Assembly (NCBI GenBank): GCA_954871525.1
Contig: OX940864.1
Span: 3,466,001-3,530,000 of the forward strand
Direction of reading: 5' to 3'
Origin: Parietaria judaica
Taxonomy: Eukaryota > Streptophyta > Magnoliopsida > Rosales > Urticaceae
DNA length: 64,000 bases
The first letter of the stretch is position 1. Each line of letters opens with the position of its first letter. Positions 1 through 14,800 of this stretch are shown here, piece after piece. Below the pieces are notes generated by a model. The model had not been told where the DNA came from and made no database searches. It saw nothing but the letters and a program-made list of their open reading frames with translations. Position numbers and translations under genes: made by a program.

Positions 1-3000
1 TATGCAAGGATTAAATTGTTGACGAGAAATGCCATAGGAAATGCTATAGCATTTCCTATAGCATTTCTTTATTTGACATTTTTTACAACCTTAAATTTTG
101 AACCAATTGAAAAAATAATTAATTTAGGGCTTATACATTGTAATTTGAATATAACAAGAGTTCTCATGCAAAAATATGCAAGGATTAAATTGTTGACGAG
201 AAATGCCATAGGTAATGCTATAGCATTTCCTATAGAATTTCTTTATTTTACATTTTTTACAACCTTAAATTTCAAACCAATTGAAAAAATAATGATTTTA
301 AAGCTTATACATTGGAATATGAATATAACAAGAGTTTTCATGCAAAAATATGCAAGGATTAAATTGTTGACGAGAAATGCCATAGGAAATGCTAGCATTT
401 CCTATAGCATTTCTTTATTTTACATTGTTTACGACGTAAAGTGTCGAACCAATTGAAAAAATAATGATTTTAGTGCTTATACCTTGGAATTTGAATATAA
501 CAAGAGTTCTCATGCAAAAATATGCAAGGATTAAATTGTTGACGAGAAATGCCATAGGAAATGCTATAGCATGTCCTATAGCATTTCTTTATTTGACATT
601 TTTTACAACCTTAAATTTTGAACAATTTGAAAAAATAATGATTTTAGGGCTTATACATTGTAATTTGAATATAACAAGAGTTCTCATGCAAAAATATGCA
701 AGGATTAAATTGTTGACGAGAAATGCCATAGGAAAGGCTAGCATTTCCTATAGCATTTCTTTATTTTACATTGTTTACGACCTAAAATGTCGAACCAATT
801 GAAAAAATAATGATTTTGATGCTTATACATTAAAATTTGAATATAACAAGAGTTCTCATGCAAAAATATGCAAAGATTAAATTGTTGACGAGAAATGCCA
901 TAGGAAATGCTATAGCATGTCCTATAGCGTTTCTTTATTTTACATTGTTTACGACCTAAAATGTCGAACAAATTGAAAAAATAATGATTTTGATGCTTAT
1001 ACATTGGAATTTGAATATAACAAGAGTTCTCATGCAAAAATATGCAAGGATTAAATTGTTGACGAGAAATGCCATAGAAAATGCTATAGCATTTCCTATA
1101 GCATTTCTTTATTTGACAATTTTTAAAACCTTAAATTTTGAACCAATTGAAAAAATAATGATTTTAGGGCTTATACATTGTAATTTTAATATAACAAGAG
1201 TTCTCATGCAAAAATATGCAAGGATTAAATTGTTGACGAGAAATGCCATAGGAAATGCTAGCATTTCCTATAGCATTTCTTTATTTTACATTGTTTACGA
1301 CCTAAAATGTCAAACCAATTGAAAAAATAATGATTTTGATGCTTATACATTGGAATTTGAATATAACAAGAGTTCTCATGCAAAAATATGCAAGGATTAA
1401 ATTGTTGACGAGAAATGCCATAGAAAATGCTATAGCATGTCCTATAGCATTTCTTTATTTGACATTTTTTACAACCTTAAATTTTGAACAATTTGAAAAA
1501 ATAACGATTTTAAAGCTTATACATTGGAATATGAATATAACAAGAGTTTTCATGCAAAAGTATGCAAGGATTAAATTGTTGACGAGAAATGCCATAGGAA
1601 ATGCTAGCATTTCCTATAGCATTTCTTTATTTTACATTGTTTACGACCTAAAATGTCGAACCAATTGAAAAAATAATGATTTTAGTGCTTATACATTGGA
1701 ATTTGAATATAACAAGAGTTCTCATGCAAAAATATGCAAGGATTAAATTGTTGACGAGAAATGCCATAGAAAATGCTATAGCATTTCCTATAGCATTTCT
1801 TTATTTGACATTTTTTAAAACCTTAACTTTTGAACCAATTGAAAAAATAATGATTTTAGGGCTTATACATTGTAATTTGAATATAACAAGAGTTCTCATG
1901 CAAAAATATGCAAGGATTAAATTGTTGACGAGAAATGCCATAGGAAATGCTATAGCATTTCCTATAGCATTTCTTTATTTGACATTTTTTACAACCTTAA
2001 ATTTCGAACCAATTGAAAAAATAATTATTTTAAAGCTTTAACATTGGAATATGAATATAACAAGAGTTTTCATGCAAAAATATGCAAGGATTAAATTGTT
2101 GACGAGAAATGCCATAGGAAATGCTAGCATTTCCTATAGCATTTCTTTATTTTACATTGTTTACGACCTAAAATGTCGAACCAATTGAAAAAAAAATGAT
2201 TTTAGTGATTATACATTGGAATTTGAATATAACAAGAGTTCTCATGCAAAAATATGCAAGGATTAAATTGTTGACGAGAAATGCCATAGGAAATGCTATA
2301 GCATTTCCTATAGCATTTCTTTATTTGACATTTTTTACAACCTTAAATTTTGAACCAATTGAAAAAATAATTAATTTAGGGCTTATACATTGTAATTTGA
2401 ATATAACAAGAGTTCTCATGCAAAAATATGCAAGGATTAAATTGTTGACGAGAAATGCCATAGGTAATGCTATAGCATTTCCTATAGCATTTCTTTATTT
2501 GACATTTTTTACAACCTTAAATTTTGAACCAATTGAAAAAATAATGATTTTAAAGCTTTTACATTAGAATATGAATATAACAAGAGTTTTCATGCAAAAA
2601 TATGCAAGGATTAAATTGTTGACGAGAAATGCCATAGGAAATGCTAGCATTTCCTATAGCATTTCTTTATTTTACATTGTTTACGACCTAAAATGTCGAA
2701 CCAATTGAAAAATAATGATTTTGATGCTTATACATTGGAATTTGAATATAACAAAAGTTCTCATGCAAAAATATGCAAGGATTAAATTGTTGACGAGAAA
2801 TGCCATAGGAAATGCTATAGCATTTCCTATAGCATTTCTTTATTTGACATTTTTTACAACCTTAAATTTCGAACCAATTAAATAAATAATGATTTTAGGG
2901 CTTATACATTGTAATTTGAATATTACAAGAGTTCTCATGCAAAAATATGCAAGGATTAAATTGTTGTCGAGAAATGCCATAGGAAATGCTATAGCATTTC

Positions 3001-4625
3001 CTATAGCATTTCTTTATTTTACATTTTTTACAACCTTAAATTTTGAACCAATTGAAAAAATAATGATTTTAGGGCTTATACATTGGAATTTGAATATAAC
3101 AAGAGATCTAGCGCAAAAATATGCAAAGATTAAATTGTTGACGAGATATGCCATAGGAAATGCTATAGCATTTCCTATAGCATTTCTTTATTTGCCATTT
3201 TTTACAACCTTAAATTTCGAACCAATTAAAAAAATAATGATTTTAGGGCTTATACATTGTAATTTGAATATAACAAGAGTTCTCATGCAAAAATATGCAA
3301 GGATTAAATTGTTGACGAGAAATGCCATAGGAAATGCTATAGCATTTCCTATAGCATTTCTTTATTTGACATTTTTTACAACCTTAAATTTCGAACCAAT
3401 TGAAAAAATAATGATTTTAAAGCTTATACATTGGAATATGAATATAACAAGAGTTTTCATGCAAAAATATGCAAGGATTAAATTGTTGACGAGAAATGCC
3501 ATAGGAAATGCTATAGCATTTCCTATAGCATTTCTTTATTTTACATTTTTTACAACCTTAAATTTCGAACAAATTGAAAAAATAATGATTTTAGGGCTTA
3601 TACATTGGAATTGTAATATAACAAGAGATCTCATGGAAAAATATGCAGAGATTAAATTGTTGACGAGAAATGCCATAGGAAATGCTATAGCATTTCCTAT
3701 AGCATTTCTTTATTTGCCATTTTTTACAACCTTAAATTTCGAACCAATTAAATAAATAATGATTTTAGGGCTTATACATTGTAATTTGAATATAACAAGA
3801 GTTCTCATGCAAAAATATGCAAGGATTAAATTGTTGACGAGAAATGCCATAGGAAATGCTATAGCATTTCCTATAGCATTTCTTTATTTGACAATTTTTA
3901 CAACCTTAAATTTCGAACCAATTGAAAAAATAATGCTTTTAAAGCTTATACATTGGAATATGAATATAACAAGAGTTTTCATGCAAAAATATGCAAGGAT
4001 TAAATTGTTGACGAGAAATGCCATAGGAAATGCTAGCATTTCCTATAGCATTTCTTTATTTTACATTGTTTTTGACCTAAAATGTCGAACCAATTGAAAA
4101 AAAAAATGATTTTAGTGCTTATACATTGGAATTTGAATATAACAAGAGTTCTCATGCAAAAATATGCAAGGATTAAATTGTTGACGAGAAATGCCATAGG
4201 AAATGCTATAGCATTTCCTATAGCATTTCTTTATTTGACATTTTTTACAACCTTAAATTTTGAACCAATTGAAAAAATAATGATTTTAAGGCTTATACAT
4301 TGTAATTTGAATATAACAAGAGTTCTCATGCAAAAATATGCAAGGATTAAATTGTTGACGAGAAATGCCATAGGAAATGCTAGCATTTCCTATAGCATTT
4401 CTTTATTTTACATTGTTTACGACCTAAAATGTCGAACCAATTGAAAAAATAATGATTTTAATGCTTATACATTGGAATTTGAATATAACAAGAGTTCTCA
4501 TGCAAAAATATGCAAGGATTAAATTGTTGACGAGAAATGCCATAGGTAATGCTATGGCATTTCCTATAGCATTTCTTTATTTGACATTTTTTACAACCTT
4601 AAATTTCGAACCAATTAAATAAATA
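1..4625 (+). repeat. Irregular left section of A, B, C and D monomers
   Basis: There is no single period here. A-B dimers at 346-bp spacing (464, 984, 1330) alternate with A-A-C trimers of about 520 bp (1676, 2196). 2.9-3.76 kb is a run of A, D and C monomers without the 2-bp core change. The marker GATTTTGATGCTT (for AGTGCTT) starts the monomers at 810, 984, 1330 and about 2714. Private substitutions are more frequent than in the middle of the window. Nothing non-satellite is present. Confidence 0.85.
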
Positions 4626-6171
4626 ATGATTTTAGGGCTTATACATTGTAATTTGAATATAACAAGAGTTCTCATGCAAAAATATGCAAGGATTAAATTG
4701 TTGACGAGAAATGCCATAGGAAATGCTATAGCATTTCCTATAGCATTTCTTTATTTTACATTTTTTACAACCTTAAATTTTGAACCAATTGAAAAAATAA
4801 TGATTTTAGGGCTTATACATTGGAATTTGAATATAACAAGAGATCTCATGCAAAAATATGCAAAGATTAAATTGTTGACGAGAAATGCCATAGGAAATGC
4901 TATAGCATTTCCTATAGCATTTCTTTATTTGCCATTTTTTACAGCCTTAAATTTCGAACCAATTAAAAAAATAATGATCTTAGGGCTTATACATTGTAAT
5001 TTGAATATAACAAGAGTTCTCATGCAAAAATATGCAAGGATTAAATTATTGACGAGAAATCCCATAGGAAATGCTAGCATTTCCTATAGCATTTCTTTAT
5101 TTTACATTGTTTACGACCTAAAATGTCGAACCAATTGAAAAAATAATGATTTTAGTGCTTATACATTGGAATTTAAATATAACAAGAGTTCTCATGCAAA
5201 AATATGCAAGGATTAAATTGTTGACGAGAAATGCCATAGGAAATGCTATAGCATTCCCTATAGCATTTCTTTATTTGACATTTTTTACAACCTTAAATTT
5301 CGAACCAATTAAATAAATAATGATTTTTAGGGCTCATACATTGTAATTTGAATATAACAAGATTTCTCATGCAAAAATATGCAAGGATTAAATTGTTGAC
5401 GAGAAATGCCATAGGAAATAACATTTCTTTATTTGACATTTTTTACAACCTTAAATTTCGAACCAATTGAAAAAATAATGATTTTAAAGCTTATACATTG
5501 GAATATGAATATAACAAGAGTTTTCATGCAAAAATATGCAAGGATTAAATTGTTGACGAGAAATGCCATAGGAAATGCTAGCAGCATTTCCTATAGCATT
5601 TCTTTATTTTACATTGTTTACGACCTAAAATGTCGAACCAATTGAAAAAATAATGATTTTAGTGCTTATACATTGGAATTTGAATATAAAAAGAGTTCTC
5701 ATGCAAAAATATGCAAGGATTAAATTGTTGACGAGAAATGCCACAGGAAATGCTATAGCATTTCCTATAGCATTTCTTTATTTGACATTTTTTACAACCT
5801 TAAATTTTGAACCAATTGAAAAAATAATGATTTTAGGGCTTATACATTGTAATTTGAATATAACAAGAGTTCTCATGCAAAAATATGCAAGGATTAAATT
5901 GCTGACAAGAAATGCCATAGGAAATGCTATAGCATTTCCTATAGCATTTCTTTATTTTACATTTTTTACAACCTTAAATTTCGAACCAATTGAAAAAATA
6001 ATGATTTTAGGGCTTATACATTGGAATTTGAATATAACAAGAGATCTCATGCAAAAATATGCAAAGATTAAATTGTTGACGAGAAATGCCATAGGAAATG
6101 CTATAGCATTTCCTATAGCATTTCTTTATTTGCCATTTTTTACAACCTTAAATTTCGAACCAATTAAATAA
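4626..6171 (+). repeat. Segment duplicated at 10125-11846, copy 1
   Basis: It shares rare variants with the later copy: ATCCCATAGG (C in place of G), GGAATTTAAATAT, GCATTCCCTATAGC, an extra T in GATTTTTAGGGC, AAGATTTCTCATG and the GCAGCATTTCC core insertion. Offset is 5,499 bp at the left end and 5,690 bp after about 5.43 kb, because roughly one monomer has been lost here at GGAAATAACATTTC (5414-5427). 6172-6694 continues with A monomers and a closing B monomer. Confidence 0.88.
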
Positions 6172-6694
6172 ATAATGATTTTAGGGCTTATACATTGTAA
6201 TTTGAATATAACAAGAGTTCTCATGCAAAAATATGCAAGGATTAAATTGTTGACGAGAAATGCCATAGGAAATGCTATAGCATTTCCTATAGCATTTCTT
6301 TATTTGACATTTTTTAAAACCTTAAATTTTGAACCAATTGAAAAAATAATGATTTTAGGGCTTATACATTCTAATTTGAATATAACAAGAGTTCTCATGC
6401 AAAAATATGCAAGGATTAAATTGTTGACGAGAAATGCAATAGGAAATGCTATAGCATTTCCTATAGCATTTCTTTATTTTACATTTTTTACAACCTTAAA
6501 TTTCGAACCAATTGAAAAAATAATGATTTTAGTGCTTATACATTGGAATTTGAATATAACAAGAGTTCTCATGCAAAAATATGCAAGGATTAAATTGTTG
6601 ACGAGAAATGCCATAGGAAATGCTAGCATTTCCTATAGCATTTCTTTATTTTACATTGTTTACGACCTAAAATGTCGAACAAATTGAAAAAATA

Positions 6695-9600
6695 ATGATT
6701 TTGATGCTTATACATTGGAATTTGAATATAACAAGAGTTCTCATGCAAAAATATGCAAGGATTAAATTGTTGACGAGAAATGCCATAGAAAATGCTATAG
6801 CATTTCTTATAGCATTTCTTTATTTGACATTTTTTAAAACCTTAAATTTTGAACCAATTGAAAAAATAATGATTTTAGGGCTTATACATTGTAATTTGAA
6901 TATAACAAGAGTTCTCATGCAAAAATATGCAAGGATTAAATTGTTGACGAGAAATGCCATAGGAAATGCTATAGCATTTCTTTATTTTACATTTTTTACA
7001 ACCTTAAATTTCGAACCAATTGAAAAAATAATGATTTTAGGGCTTATACATTGGAATTTGAATATAACAAGAGATCTCATGCAAAAATATGCAAAGATTA
7101 AATTGTTGACGAGAAATGCCATAGGAAATGCTATAGCATTTCCTATAGCATTTCTTTATTTGCCATTTTTTACAACCTTAAATTTTGAACCAATTAAAAA
7201 AATAATGATTTTAGGGCTTATACATTGTAATTTGAATATAACAAGAGATCTCATGCAAAAATATGCAAAGATTAAATTGTTGACGAGAAATTCCATAGGA
7301 AATGCTATAGCATTTCCTATAGCATTTCTTTATTTGCCATTTTTTACAACCTTAAATTTCGAACCAATTAAAAAAATAATGATTTTAGGGCTTATACATT
7401 GTAATTTGAATATAACAAGAGTTCTCTTGCAAAAATATGCAAGGATTAAATTGTTGACGAGAAATGCCATAGGAAATGCTATAGCATTTTGCTATAGCAT
7501 TTCTTTATTTTACATTTTTTACAGCCTTAAATTTCGAACCAATTGAAAAAATAATGATTTTAGGGCTTATACATTGGAATTTGAATATACCAAGAGATCT
7601 CATGAAAAAATATGCAAAGATTAAATTGTTGACGAGAAATGCCATAGGAAATGCTATAGCATTTCCTATAGATTTTCTTTATTTGCCATTTCTTACAACC
7701 TTAAATTTTGAACCAATTAAATAAATAATGATTTTAGGGCTTATACATTGTAATTTGAATATAACAAGAGTTCTCATGCAAAAATATGCAAGGATTAAAT
7801 TGTTGACGAGAAATGCCATAGGAAATGCTAGCATTTCCTATAGCATTTCTTTATTTTACATTGTTTACGACCTAAAATGTCGAACAAATTGAAAAAATAA
7901 TGATTTTGATGCTTATACATTGGAATTTGAATATAACAAGAGTTCTCATGCAAAAATATGCAAGGATTAAATTGTTGACGAGAAATGCCATAGAAAATGC
8001 TATAGCATTTCCTATAGCATTTCTTTATTTGACATTTTTTAAAACCTTAAATTTTGAACCAATTGAAAAAATAATGATTTTAGGGCTTATACATTGTAAT
8101 TTGAATATAACAAGAGTTCTCATGCAAAAATATGCAAGGATTAAATTGTTGACGAGAAATGCCATAGGAAATGCTATAGCATTTCTTTATTTTACATTTT
8201 TTACAACCTTAAATTTCGAACCAATTGAAAAAATAATGATTTTAGGGCTTATACATTGGAATTTGAATATAACAAGAGATCTCATGCAAAAATATGCAAA
8301 GATTAAATTGTTGACGAGAAATGCCATAGGAAATGCTATAGCATTTCCTATAGCATTTCTTTATTTGCCATTTTTTACAACCTTAAATTTCGAACCAATT
8401 AAAAAAATAATGATTTTAGGGCTTATACATTGTAATTTGAATATAACAAGAGATCTCATGCAAAAATATGCAAAGATTAAATTGTTGACGAGAAATTCCA
8501 TAGGAAATGCTATAGCATTTCCTATAGCATTTCTTTATTTGCCATTTTTTACAACCTTTAATTTCGAACCAATTAAAAAAATAATGATTTTAGGGCTTAT
8601 ACATTGTAATTTGAATATAACAAGAGTTCTCATGCAAAAATATGCAAGGATTAAATTGTTGACGAGAAATGCCATAGGAAATGCTATAGCATTTTGCTAT
8701 AGCATTTCTTTATTTTACATTTTTTACAGCCTTAAATTTCGAACCAATTGAAAAAATAATGATTTTAGGGCTTATACATTGGAATTTGAATATAACAAGA
8801 GATCTCATGCAAAAATATGCAAAGATTAAATTGTTGACGAGAAATGCCATAGGAAATGCTATAGCATTTCCTATAGATTTTCTTTATTTGCCATTTCTTA
8901 CAACCTTAAATTTCGAACCAATTAAATAAATAATGATTTTAGGGCTTATACATTGTAATTTGAATATAACAAGAGTTCTCATGCAAAAATATGCAAGGAT
9001 TAAATTGTTGACGAGAAATGCCATAGGAAATGCTAGCATTTCCTATAGCATTTCTTTATTTTACATTGCTTACGACCTAAAATGTCGAACAAATTGAAAA
9101 AATAATGATTTTGATGCTTATACATTGGAATTTGAATATAACAAGAGTTCTCATGCAAAAATATGCAAGGATTAAATTGTTGACGAGAAATGCCATAGAA
9201 AATGCTATAGCATTTCCTATAGCATTTCTTTATTTGACATTTTTTAAAACCTTAAATTTTGAACCAATTGAAAAAATAATGATTTTAGGGCTTATACATT
9301 GTAATTTGAATATAACAAGAGTTCTCATGCAAAAATATGCAAGGATTAAATTGTTGACGAGAAATGCCATAGGAAATGCTATAGCATTTCTTTATTTTAC
9401 ATTTTTTACAACCTTAAATTTCGAACCAATTGAAAAAATAATGATTTTAGGGCTTATACATTGGAATTTGAATATAACAAGAGATCTCATGCAAAAATAT
9501 GCAAAGATTAAATTGTTGACGAGAAATGCCATAGGAAATGCTATAGCATTTCCTATAGCATTTCTTTATTTGCCATTTTTTACAACCTTAAATTTCGAAC

Positions 9601-10124
9601 CAATTAAAAAAATAATGATTTTAGGGCTTATACATTGTAATTTGAATATAACAAGAGATCTCATGCAAAAATATGCAAAGATTAAATTGTTGACGAGAAA
9701 TTCCATAGGAAATGCTATAGCATTTCCTATAGCATTTCTTTATTTGCCATTTTTTACAACCTTAAATTTCGAACCAATTAAAAAAATAATGATTTTAGGG
9801 CTTATACATTGTAATTTGAATATAACAAGAGTTCTCATGCAAAAATATGCAAGGATTAAATTGTTGACGAGAAATGCCATAGGAAATGCTATAGCATTTC
9901 TTTATTTTACATTTTTTACAGCCTTAAATTTCGAACCAATTGAAAAAATAATGATTTTAGGGCTTATACATTGGAATTTGAATATAACAAGAGATCTCAT
10001 GCAAAAATATGCAAAGATTAAATTGTTGACGAGAAATGCCATAGGAAATGCTATAGCATTTCCTATAGATTTTCTTTATTTGCCATTTCTTACAACCTTA
10101 AATTTCGAATCAATTAAATAAATA
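6695..10124 (+). repeat. 1,205-bp seven-monomer HOR, three copies
   Basis: Units start at 6695, 7900 and 9105. Monomer lengths in the first are 174, 162, 174, 174, 175, 174 and 172, which sum to 1,205. Diagnostic variants are GATTTTGATGCTT at the start, AAATTCCATAGG in the fourth monomer, the odd core GCATTTTGCTATAGC in the fifth, and CTATAGATTTTC with GCCATTTCTTAC in the sixth. The third copy has a 162-bp fifth monomer (13 bp shorter) and leaves the pattern in its seventh monomer, where it joins the 10.1 kb duplicated segment. Confidence 0.93.
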
Positions 10125-11846
10125 ATGATTTTAGGGCTTATACATTGTAATTTGAATATAACAAGAGTTCTCATGCAAAAATATGCAAGGATTAAATTGT
10201 TGACGAGAAATGCCATAGGAAATGCTATAGCATTTCCTATAGCATTTCTTTATTTTACATTTTTTACAACCTTAAATTTTGAACCAATTGAAAAAATAAT
10301 AATTTTAGGGCTTATACATTGGAATTTGAATATAACAAGAGATCTCATGCAAAAATATGCAAAGATTAAATTGTTGACGAGAAATGCCATAGGAAATGCT
10401 ATAGCATTTCCTATAGCATTTCTTTATTTGCCATTTTTTACAACCTTAAATTTCGAACCAATTAAAAAAATAATGATCTTAGGGCTTATACATTGTAATT
10501 TGAATATAACAAGAGTTCTCATGCAAAAATATGCAAGGATTAAATTATTGACGAGAAATCCCATAGGAAATGCTAGCATTTCCTATAGCATTTCTTTATT
10601 TTACATTGTTTACGACCTAAAATGTCGAACCAATTGAAAAAATAATGATTTTAGTGCTTATACATTGGAATTTAAATATAACAAGAGTTCTCATGCAAAA
10701 ATATGCAAGGATTAAATTGTTGACGAGAAATGCCATAGGAAATGCTATAGCATTCCCTATAGCATTTCTTTATTTGACATTTTTTACAACCTTAAATTTC
10801 GAACCAATTAAATAAATAATGATTTTTAGGGCTTATACATTGTAATTTGAATATAACAAGATTTCTCATGCAAAAATATGCAAGGATTAAATTGTTGACG
10901 AGAAATGCCATAGGAAATGCTATAGCATTTCCAATAGCATTTCTTTATTTTACATTGTTTACAGCCTTAAATTTCGAACCAATTGAAAAAATAATAATTT
11001 TAAGGCTTATACATTGCAATTTGAATATAACAAGAGATATAATGCAAAAATATGCAAAGATAAAATTGTTGACGAGAAATGCAATAGGAAATGCTATAGC
11101 ATTTCCTATAGCATTTCTTTATTTGACATTTTTTACAACCTTAAATTTCGAACCAATTGAAAAAATAATGATTTTAAAGCTTATACATTGGAATATGAAT
11201 ATAACAAGAGTTTTCATGCAAAAATATGCAAGGATTAAATTGTTGACGAGAAATGCCATTGGAAATGCTAGCAGCATTTCCTATAGCATTTCTTTATTTT
11301 ACATTGTTTACGACCTAAAATGTCGAACCAATTGAAAAAATAATGATTTTAGTGCTTATACATTGGAATTTGAATATAACAAGAGTTCTCATGCAAAAAT
11401 ATGCAAGGATTAAATTGTTGACGAGAAATGCCATAGGAAATGCTATAGCATTTCCTATAGCATTTCTTTATTTGACATTTTTTACAACCTTAAATTTTGA
11501 ACCAATTGAAAAAATAATGATTTTAGGGCTTATACATTGTAATTTGAATATAACAAGAGTTCTCATGCAAAAATATGCAAGGATTAAATTGCTGACGAGA
11601 AATGCCATAGGAAATGCTATAGCATTTCCTATAGCATTTCTTTATTTTACATTTTTTACAACCTTAAATTTCGAACCAATTGAAAAAATAATGATTTTAG
11701 GGCTTATACATTGGAATTTGAATATAACAAGAGATCTCATGCAAAAATATGCAAAGATTAAATTGTTGACGAGAAATATAGCATTTCCTATAGCATTTCT
11801 TTATTTGCCATTTTTTACAACCTTAAATTTCGAACCAATTAAATAA
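10125..11846 (+). repeat. Segment duplicated from or with 4626-6171, copy 2
   Basis: It carries the same rare markers as 4.6-6.2 kb, including ATCCCATAGG near 10.56 kb, GGAATTTAAATAT near 10.67 kb, the extra T near 10.82 kb and the GCAGCATTTCC core at 11261-11280. This copy keeps the monomer missing from the other but has its own 15-bp core deletion at 11771-11790 (GAGAAATATAGCATTTCC). Homology fades in the monomer starting at 11850. Confidence 0.88.
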
Positions 11847-11849
11847 ATA

Positions 11850-14800
11850 ATGATTTTAGGGCTTATACATTGTAATTTGAATATAACAAGAGTTCTCATG
11901 CAAAAATATGTAAGGATTAAATTGTTGACGAGAAATGCCATAGGAAATGCTATAGCATTTCCTATAGCATTTCTTTATTTGACATTTTTTACAACCTTAA
12001 ATTTCGAACCAATTGAAAAAATAATGATTTTAAAGCTTATACATTGGAATATGAATATAAAAAGAGTTTTCATGCAAAAATATGCAAGGATTAAATTGTT
12101 GACGAGAAATGCCATAGGAAATGCTAGCATTTCCTATAGCATTTCTTTATTTTACATTGTTTACGACCTAAAATGTCGAACCAATTGAAAAAAAAATGAT
12201 TTTAGTGCTTATACATTGGAATTTGAATATAACAAGCGTTCTCATGCAAAAATATGCAAGGATTAAATTGTTGACGAGAAATGCCATAGGAAATGCTATA
12301 GCATTTCCTATAGCATTTCTTTATTTTACATTTTTTACAACCTTAAATTTTGAACCAATTGAAAAAATAATGATTTTAGGGCTTATACATTGGAATTTGA
12401 ATATAACAAGAGATCTCATGCAAAAATATGCAAAGATTAAATTGTTGACGAGAAATTCCATAGGAAATGCTATAGCATTTCCTATAGCATTTCTTTATTT
12501 GCCGTTTTTTACAACCTTAAATTTCGAACCAATTAAAAAAATAATGATTTTAGGGCTTATACATTGTAATTTGAATATAACAAGAGTTCTCATGCAAAAA
12601 TATGCAAGGATTAAATTGTTGACGAGAAATGCCATAGGAAATGCTATAGCATTTTGCTATAGCATTTCTTTATTTTACATTTTTTACAGCCTTAAATTTC
12701 GAACCAATTGAAAAAATAATGATTTTAGGGCTTATACATTGGAATTTGAATATAACAAGAGATCTCATGCAAAAATATGCAAAGATTAAATTGTTGACGA
12801 GAAATGCCATAGGAAATGCTATAGCATTTCCTATAGATTTTCTTTATTTGCCATTTCTTACAACCTTAAATTTCGAACCAATTAAATAAATAATGATTTT
12901 AGGGCTTATACATTGTAATTTGAATATAACAAGAGTTCTCATGCAAAAATATGCAAGGATTAAATTGTTGACGAGAAATGCTATTGGAAATGCTATAGCA
13001 TTTCCTATAGCATTTCTTTATTTGACATTTTTTACAACCTTAAATTTCGAACCAATTGAAAAAATAATGATTTTAAAGCTTATACATTGGAATATGAATA
13101 TAACAAGAGTTTTCATGCAAAAATATGCAAGGATTAAATTGTTGACGAGAAATGCCATAATAAATGCTAGCATTTCCTATAGCATTTCTTTATTTTACAT
13201 TGTTTACGACCTAAAATGTCGAACCAATTGAAAAAATAATGATTTTAGTGCTTATACATTGGAATTTGAATATAACAAGAGTTCTCATGCAAAAATATGC
13301 AAGGATTAAATTGTTGACGAGAAATGCCATAGGAAATGCTATAGCATTTCTTATAGCATTTCTTTATTTGACATTTTTTACAACCTTAAATTTTGAACCA
13401 ATTGAAAAAATAATGATTTTAGGGCTTATACATTGTAATTTGAATATAACAAGAATTCTCATGCAAAAATATGCAAGGATTAAATTGTTGACGAGAAATG
13501 CTATAGGAAATGCTAGCATTTCCTTTAGCATTTCTTTATTTTACATTGTTTACGACCTAAAATGTCGAACCAATTGAAAAAATAATGATTTTGATGCTTA
13601 TACATTGGAATTTGAATATAACAAGAGTTCTCATGCAAAAATTTGCAAGGATTAAATTGTTGACGAGAAATGCCATAGGAAATGCTATAGCATTTCCTAT
13701 AGCATTTCTTTATTTGACATTTTTTACAACCTTAAATTTCGAACTAATTAAATAAATAATGATTTTAGGGCTTATACATTGTAATTTGAATATAACAAGA
13801 GTTCTCATGCAAAAATATGCAAAGATTAAATTGTTGACGAGAAATGCCATAGGAAATGCAATAGCATTTCCTATAGCATTTCTTTATTTTACATTTTTTA
13901 CAACCTTAAATTTTGAACCAATTGAAAAAATAATGATTTTAGGGCTTATACATTGGAATTTGAATATAACAAGAGATCTCATGCAAAAATATGCAAAGAT
14001 TAAATTGTTGACGAGAAATGCCATAGGAAATGCTATAGCATTTCCTATAGCATTTCTTTATTTGCTATTTATTACAACGTTAAATTTCGAACCAATTAAA
14101 AAAATAATGATTTTAGGGCTTATACATTGTAATTTTAATATAACAAGAGTTCTCATGCAAAAATATGCAAGGATTAAATTGTTGACGAGAAATGCCATAG
14201 GAAATGCTATAGCATTTCCTATAGCATTTCTTTATTTGACATTTTTTACAACCTTAAATTTCGAACCAATTGAAAAATATAGATTTTAAAGCTTATACAT
14301 TGGAATATAAATATAACAAGAGTTTTCATGCAAAAATATGCAAGGATTAAATTGTTGACAAGAAATGCCATAGGAAATGCTAGCATTTCCTATAGCATTT
14401 CTTTGTTTTACATTGTTTACGACCTAAAATGTCGAACCAATTGAAAAAATAATGATTTTAGTGCTTATACATTGGAATTTGAATATAACAAGAGATCTCA
14501 TGCAAAAATATGCAAAGATTAAATTGTTGACGAGAAATGCCATAGGAAATGCTATAGCATTTCCTATAGCATTTCTTTATTTTCCATTTTTTACAACCTT
14601 AAATTTCGAACCAATTAAATAAATAATGATTTTAGGGCTTATACATTGTAATTTGAATATAACAAGAGTTATCATGCAAAAATATGCAAGGATTAAATTG
14701 TTGACGAGAAATGCCATAGGAAATGCTATAGCATTTCCTACAGCATTTCTTTATTTGACATTTTTTACAACCTTAAATTTCGAACCAATTGAAAAAAAAA

